The position numbers and the translations under genes were made by a program. From JBFKUL01 sp041635755 (GTDB lineage Bacteria > Pseudomonadota > Gammaproteobacteria > Burkholderiales > SG8-39), in NCBI GenBank assembly GCA_041635755.1, contig JBFKUL010000114.1:1-8843 (forward strand): 8,843 nt of DNA, in the 5' to 3' direction. Shown one piece after another: positions 5,060 to 8,843 of this stretch. The number at the start of each line of letters is the position of its first letter. Within the stretch, counting starts at the first letter, position 1. The notes below the pieces were generated by a model. It was not told the DNA's origin, did not search any database, and saw only the letters and a program-made list of their open reading frames with translations.

Positions 5060-6730
5060 AGCTACGACCTCGTCATCAAGAACGGCCTCGTGATCGACGG
5101 CACCGGCGCGCCGGCGCGCCGCGCCGACGTGGCCCTTGCCGGCGGGCGCATCGCCGCGATCGGCACCATCGCCGATGGCGCCAAGCGCACGATCGACGCT
5201 GCCGGACTCGCGGTGGCGCCGGGCTTCATCGACCCGCACACCCATTACGACGCGCAGATCTGCTGGGACGGCGCGCTCACCCCGTCCTCCTGGCACGGCG
5301 TGACCTCGGTGGTGATGGGCAACTGCGGCGTCGGCATCGCGCCCTGCCGGCCCGCGACGCGCGAGATCGCGATGCGCGACCTGGTGAACGTCGAGGCAAT
5401 CCCGTTCGAAGTGCTCGAGCAGGGCATCACCTGGGACTGGGAAAGCTTTCCGCAGTACATGGACGCCGCCGCGCGGCGCAAGCCCGCGCTCAATCTCGCC
5501 TTCCTCGCGCCGCTGACGCCGTTTCGCCACTACGTCATGGGCGAGGCCTCGATGGAACGCGCCGCGGGCGCTGAGGAGACGGCGAAGATCAAAACCCTGC
5601 TCGGCGAAGCCGTGGATGCCGGCGCCTTCGGCTTCTCAAGCACGCTGCTCAACCAGCACATGGGCTTCGCCGGACGCCCGCTTGCGTGCCGCAACGCGAG
5701 CCGGGAGGAATTGAGAGCGTACTGCAATGTGTTGAAGGAGCGCGCCAAGGGCGCGATCGAGATCGCGATGACCAAGCAGATCGGGGTCATGGACGACCCG
5801 GAGCTCGAGCTGCTCGATTTCATGCTCGCGGAAAGCGCGCGGCCGATCACCTTCATCGCGATGTTCGACCGCGACGACATCTCGGAGGCGGTGCGCACCT
5901 CGCTCGCCAAGGCCGCGCCGATGATCGCGCGCGGCGCGCGGCCGCAGACTTCGCCGCTGCCGCTCACGCGCGAAGTCAACATGCGCAACCCATTCTCGTT
6001 CGCCGGCTTTCCCTCGTGGAAGCGCGTGTTCGAGGACAAGTCGAAAGCGGCACAGGCTGCGGTATACCGCGATCCTGCGTTCCGCGCCCAGTTTCGCGAG
6101 GAGCTGAAGCGTCCGGCAGGCTTCGGCAACTGGGAGCGCATCACGCTGCACGAGGTGAAATCCGCCACGCTCAAATCCCTGGAAGGGCAGACGGTGGCCG
6201 AGATCGCCAGGGCGCAGGGCAAGGACGGCGTCGACGCCTTTCTCGACGTCACGCTTGCCGACGACCTGGAGAACGAGTTCACCATGGCCTCGTTCAATAC
6301 GCGCGCCGACCGCATGGCCGAGATTCTCAACAATCGGGACATGCTGCTCGGTCTCGGCGATGGCGGCGCGCATCTCGACATGCTGTGCGACTCGGGCTAC
6401 CCGAGCTTCGTGCTCGGCACCTGGGTGCGCGAGCGCAAGGTGCTGACGCTGGAGCACGCGGTGCAGCGCATGACCTCCGACCCGGCGGATTTCTTCGGCA
6501 TCCGCGACCGTGGCCGGCTCAAGGCGGGTTTGGCGGCCGACCTCGCGATCTTCGACCCGCAAACCGTCGGCTCGGTAGGGCGCCCGGAGCGGCGCTACGA
6601 TCTGCCCGGCGGCGCGAAGCGCATGGTGATGCGCTCGCAGGGCATCGAGTACAGCATCGTGAACGGCGCGGTGACCTGGGAGAACGGCGCGCTCACGGGC
6701 GCGGCCGAGGGGACCGTGCTTCGATCCTAA
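5057..6730 (+). CDS. Amidohydrolase of the D-aminoacylase-like family (COG3653 type)
   Basis: This 557-residue cytoplasmic protein has a composite beta-sandwich plus TIM-barrel amidohydrolase layout. The N-terminal strand pair (DLVIKNGLVIDGTG) is followed by PGFIDPHTHYDAQ with the HxH metal ligands H61 and H63, then GNCGVGIAP with C90, the bridging cysteine of D-aminoacylases. The late active-site aspartate is D435 in LGLGDGGAH, followed by the C-terminal sandwich (GRLKAGLAADLAIFDP). The family removes acyl groups from N-acyl-D-amino acids, or cleaves related amides and ring imides. The two later barrel histidines of classical D-aminoacylase, usually in YATHMR- and ISHxK-like strands, seem replaced here by EIAMTK (235-240) and TFIAMF (265-270). 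H201 in NQHMGFAGRP is retained by this subgroup. Substrate and metal content are therefore uncertain. The DUF1330 gene starts 33 bases after the stop. Confidence 0.85.
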   Translation: MSYDLVIKNGLVIDGTGAPARRADVALAGGRIAAIGTIADGAKRTIDAAGLAVAPGFIDPHTHYDAQICWDGALTPSSWHGVTSVVMGNCGVGIAPCRPATREIAMRDLVNVEAIPFEVLEQGITWDWESFPQYMDAAARRKPALNLAFLAPLTPFRHYVMGEASMERAAGAEETAKIKTLLGEAVDAGAFGFSSTLLNQHMGFAGRPLACRNASREELRAYCNVLKERAKGAIEIAMTKQIGVMDDPELELLDFMLAESARPITFIAMFDRDDISEAVRTSLAKAAPMIARGARPQTSPLPLTREVNMRNPFSFAGFPSWKRVFEDKSKAAQAAVYRDPAFRAQFREELKRPAGFGNWERITLHEVKSATLKSLEGQTVAEIARAQGKDGVDAFLDVTLADDLENEFTMASFNTRADRMAEILNNRDMLLGLGDGGAHLDMLCDSGYPSFVLGTWVRERKVLTLEHAVQRMTSDPADFFGIRDRGRLKAGLAADLAIFDPQTVGSVGRPERRYDLPGGAKRMVMRSQGIEYSIVNGAVTWENGALTGAAEGTVLRS

Positions 6731-6751
6731 TTCTGTTTCTTGTCGTTTCTC

Positions 6752-6766
6752 AAGGAGGCTGAAGTG
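6752..6766 (+). promoter_or_regulatory. Strong Shine-Dalgarno and GTG start of the DUF1330 gene
   Basis: AAGGAGG (6752-6758) is a near-perfect ribosome binding site five bases before GTG (6764-6766). It decides the start against the in-frame TTG at 6740, which lies upstream of the site. Confidence 0.8.
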
Positions 6767-7057
6767 CCGAAGGCTTACATGGTGGTGACGTACCGCTCGA
6801 TCAGCAACCCGGACGCGCTCGCGGCGTACGCGAAGATCGCCGGGCCCGCGGTGCACGCGCAGGGCGGCAAGTTCCTGGTGCGCGGCATGCCGGTGAAGGT
6901 CTACGAGAAGGGCATGAAGGAGCGCACCGTGGTGACCGAGTTTCCGAGCGTGGCGCAGGCGATCGCCGCGTACGAGGGGCCGGAGTACCGCAAGGCGCTC
7001 GAAGCGCTGGGCAACGCGGCGCAGCGCGACATGCGCCTGGTCGAAGGCGTCGAGTAA
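6764..7057 (+). CDS. DUF1330 domain protein (dimeric alpha/beta barrel)
   Basis: This 97-residue protein fills one DUF1330 domain. Landmarks are the first strand KAYMVVTYRSI (3-13), AYAKIAGPAVHAQGGKFLVRG (21-41) with the family's AGG-like KFLVRG turn, the second strand ERTVVTEFPS (53-62), and the helix starting AIAAYEGPEYRKAL (66-79), ending in VEGVE. The fold is ferredoxin-like and normally dimeric. No general biochemical role is established for the family; members often sit beside catabolic enzymes. Here it lies 33 bases after the amidohydrolase and 135 bases before a peptide-binding protein, so it probably serves the same pathway. The GTG start has an excellent ribosome site. It is the second small alpha/beta-barrel protein in this window, distinct in sequence from the EthD-like one at 3004. 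Confidence 0.9.
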   Translation: MPKAYMVVTYRSISNPDALAAYAKIAGPAVHAQGGKFLVRGMPVKVYEKGMKERTVVTEFPSVAQAIAAYEGPEYRKALEALGNAAQRDMRLVEGVE

Positions 7058-7150
7058 CGGGAGCGTCCGCGCGAGGGCCGCGCCGGCGCCGACTCCGGCC
7101 GGCAACGGCAGCGGCTTCCGGGCGTTCGTTCATTGAAACGGGAACATCCT

Positions 7151-7182
7151 GTACCCTCCGGGGGTCTCGGGCCGGAGGGTGC
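7151..7182 (+). promoter_or_regulatory. Perfect hairpin directly upstream of the yejA-like start
   Basis: ACCCTCCGG (7153-7161) and CCGGAGGGT (7172-7180) are exact reverse complements around the 10-base loop GGGTCTCGGG. In RNA the stem extends by U-G and G-C to 7151-7182. It ends one base before the Shine-Dalgarno AGGTGA (7183-7188). No T tract follows, so it is not a typical terminator of the DUF1330 gene. It could be an operator, a leader RNA structure modulating translation, or a transcript-stability element. The right arm contains GGAGGG, itself ribosome-site-like. Confidence 0.55.
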
Positions 7183-7195
7183 AGGTGATCGCTTG
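7183..7195 (+). promoter_or_regulatory. Ribosome binding site and TTG start of the yejA-like gene
   Basis: AGGTGA (7183-7188) matches the anti-Shine-Dalgarno over six bases and lies four bases before TTG (7193-7195). This start gives a clean signal peptide; the alternative in-frame TTG at 7133 would add 20 polar residues in front of it. Confidence 0.7.
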
Positions 7196-8843
7196 AAGCC
7201 CGCTTGGGTGTTGCTCGCCGCTCTGGCGCTTGCGTCGGCGCCCGGCGGCACTGCCGAGACGCGCGCTGTGGTGTCGCACGCGATCGCGATGCACGGCACC
7301 CCGAAGTACGGGCCCGACTTCCGGCATTTCGACTACGTCAACCCGGGCGCGCCCAAGGGCGGCGAGCTGCGGCTCGCGGCCGAGGGCAGCTTCGACAGCT
7401 TCCACCCCTTCATCCCGCGCGGCGACGCCGCGGACGGCGCCGCGGTGGCGTTCGAGTCGCTGCTTACCAGCAGCGCGGACGAGCCGTTCACTGAGTACGG
7501 CCTGCTCGCCGAGACGATCGAGGTGCCGAAGGACCGCTCATGGGCGGTGTTCACGTTGCGCCCCGAGGCGCGCTGGCACGACGGCCGGCCGGTCACGGTC
7601 GAGGACGTGATCTTCTCGCTCGAGACGCTGAAGAAGCAAGGCCATCCCTTCTACCGCTTCTACTACCAGGGCATCGTGCGAGCCGAGAAGCTCGGCGAGC
7701 ACAAGGTGCGCTTCGTCTTCGCCGGCGGCGACAGCCGCGAGCTGCCGCTGATCGCCGGGCAGCTGCCGATCCTGCCGAAGCACTACTGGGAGGGAAAAGA
7801 TTTCGGCCGCACGACGCTCGAGCCGCCGCTCGGCAGCGGGCCCTACCGTATCGTCGCCTTCGAGGCCGGGCGCTACGTGGTGTTCGAGCGCGTGCGTGAC
7901 TACTGGGGGCGCGACCTGCCGGTGAACCGCGGCATGTACAACTTCGACCGCATCCGCTACGAGTACTTCCGCGACGCCACCGTGATCCGCGAGGCGGTGA
8001 AGGCGGGCAGCATCGACCTGCGCGTCGAGAACCAGGCCAAGGCCTGGGCGCTCGACTACGACACCCCGGCAGTGCGAAAGGGCCAGTTGCGCAAGCACGA
8101 GTTCGACCACGATCGGCCCGCCGGCATGCAGGGCTTCGCGATGAACACGCGCCGGCCGATCTTCAGCGACCCGCGCGTGCGGCAGGCGCTCGCCCACGCG
8201 TTCGACTTCGAGTGGAGCAACCGGAATCTGTTCTTCGGCCAGTACGCGCGCAGCAGCAGCTATTTTGCGAACTCCGAGCTTGCCGCGAGCGGCCTGCCGG
8301 GTCCGGAGGAGCGCAAGCTGCTCGAGCCCTGGCGCGGTCAGGTCCCGGACGAGGTGTTCACGCAGGCATACCGGCCGCCCGCGACCGACGCCAGCGGCTG
8401 GCCGCGCGACAACCTGCGCCGCGCGTTCGAGCTGCTGCGCGAGGCGGGCTGGGTGGTGCGCGACCTGAAGCTGGTGAACGCGCAGAGCGGCGCGCCATTC
8501 AGCTTCGAGATCCTGCTGGTCGGCACCGGCTTCGAGCGCATCGCGCTGCCCTACATCCGCAACCTGCGGCGCCTCGGCATCGAGGCGCGCGTGCGCACCG
8601 TGGACAGCTCGCAGTACGTGAACCGCGTGCGTGCCTTCGACTTCGACATGATCGTGGCGGTGTGGCGCCAGAGCGCCTCGCCCGGCAACGAGCAGCGCGA
8701 CTTCTGGGGCTCGGCGGCGGCCAAGGCGCCGGGCAGCCGCAACTACACCGGCATCGCGAGCCCGGCGGTCGACGCGCTGATCGAGAGCCTGATCGCGGCG
8801 CCGGACCGCGAGAGCCTGGTGCTGCGCACGAAGGCGCTGGACC
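7193..8843 (+). CDS. yejA: YejA-like peptide ABC transporter substrate-binding protein (3' end outside window)
   Basis: 550 codons are visible and the frame runs off the window; the E. coli YejA family is about 600 residues, so little is missing. The N-terminus MKPAWVLLAALALASAPGGTA is a signal peptide, with likely cleavage after A21, placing the protein in the periplasm. It is a family 5 extracellular solute-binding protein. YejA-type landmarks are AMHGTPKYGPDFRHFDYVNP (32-51), APKGGELRLAAEGSFDSFHPF (53-73), LRPEARWHDGRPVTVEDV (122-139), PPLGSGPYRI (211-220), GMQGFAMNTRRPIFSDPRVRQAL (311-333) and SPGNEQRDFWGSAA (496-509). Its expected role is delivering oligopeptides or similar amide compounds to an inner-membrane ABC importer, whose permease and ATPase genes (yejB, yejE, yejF) would be expected just downstream. 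The nearby amidohydrolase suggests import of a peptide-like or N-acylated substrate. No lipobox cysteine is present, so it is probably soluble rather than a lipoprotein. Confidence 0.92.
   Translation, partial: MKPAWVLLAALALASAPGGTAETRAVVSHAIAMHGTPKYGPDFRHFDYVNPGAPKGGELRLAAEGSFDSFHPFIPRGDAADGAAVAFESLLTSSADEPFTEYGLLAETIEVPKDRSWAVFTLRPEARWHDGRPVTVEDVIFSLETLKKQGHPFYRFYYQGIVRAEKLGEHKVRFVFAGGDSRELPLIAGQLPILPKHYWEGKDFGRTTLEPPLGSGPYRIVAFEAGRYVVFERVRDYWGRDLPVNRGMYNFDRIRYEYFRDATVIREAVKAGSIDLRVENQAKAWALDYDTPAVRKGQLRKHEFDHDRPAGMQGFAMNTRRPIFSDPRVRQALAHAFDFEWSNRNLFFGQYARSSSYFANSELAASGLPGPEERKLLEPWRGQVPDEVFTQAYRPPATDASGWPRDNLRRAFELLREAGWVVRDLKLVNAQSGAPFSFEILLVGTGFERIALPYIRNLRRLGIEARVRTVDSSQYVNRVRAFDFDMIVAVWRQSASPGNEQRDFWGSAAAKAPGSRNYTGIASPAVDALIESLIAAPDRESLVLRTKALD

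Noticed and set aside
7076..7099. GC-rich dyad GCGCCGGCGC after the DUF1330 stop as a terminator
   Set aside because: The palindrome is short with no proper loop and no T tract, so intrinsic termination cannot be supported.
5636..7105. Long minus-strand open frame (489 codons) opposite the amidohydrolase and DUF1330 genes
   Set aside because: It mirrors two well-recognised plus-strand genes and has a His/Arg/Ala-rich composition with no domain.
7139..7168. ECF-sigma-like promoter (GGAAC followed by GGTCTC) or TTGAAA-based sigma70 promoter before the yejA-like gene
   Set aside because: Spacing is off for both models: GGAAC-N17-GGTC is only a loose match, and no -10-like hexamer lies 16-18 bases after TTGAAA at 7133.

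Overview
The window is very GC-rich, with strong G/C preference at third codon positions. Its gene set suits a high-GC Pseudomonadota chromosome, most likely a betaproteobacterium of the Burkholderiales/Rhodocyclales type. That placement rests on familiarity with the protein families, not on a marker gene. I found no rRNA, tRNA, CRISPR array, transposase or phage gene.

Layout. (1) 1-372: the 3' end of a GGDEF (diguanylate cyclase) gene. (2) 498-2058: a two-gene unit of an enoyl-CoA hydratase/isomerase and a FabG-like short-chain dehydrogenase, behind a plausible sigma70 promoter that begins in the GGDEF stop region. (3) 2051-2866, minus strand: a class I methyltransferase resembling the 'archaeal methyltransferase' family COG2521, overlapping the dehydrogenase gene tail to tail by 8 bp. 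(4) 3004-3315: a small EthD-like alpha/beta-barrel protein, divergent from the methyltransferase. (5) 3316-3639: a 324-bp stretch without a confident gene. It holds an inverted repeat, a weak promoter candidate and a possible 47-codon ORF joined to the next gene by an ATGA overlap. (6) 3640-5010: a YihY-family membrane protein with a long cytoplasmic tail that looks like a winged-helix (Rrf2-like) domain. (7) 5057-6730, 6764-7057 and 7193 to the end: a D-aminoacylase-like amidohydrolase, a DUF1330 protein and a YejA-like peptide-binding protein cut by the window edge. All three have non-ATG starts with good Shine-Dalgarno sequences.

How the genes may work together. The hydratase and dehydrogenase catalyse successive types of step in acyl-CoA metabolism (hydration, then hydroxy/keto interconversion), so a small catabolic role is plausible. 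The amidohydrolase, DUF1330 protein and periplasmic peptide-binding protein suggest uptake and hydrolysis of a peptide-like or N-acylated compound; the substrate cannot be read from the sequence.

I see no obviously new multi-gene defence or mobile system. The points most worth a second look are the archaeal-type methyltransferase, the YihY/winged-helix fusion, the amidohydrolase that seems to lack two classical metal-binding histidines, the perfect 9-bp hairpin just before the yejA-like start, and the possible coupled leader ORFs before yihY.
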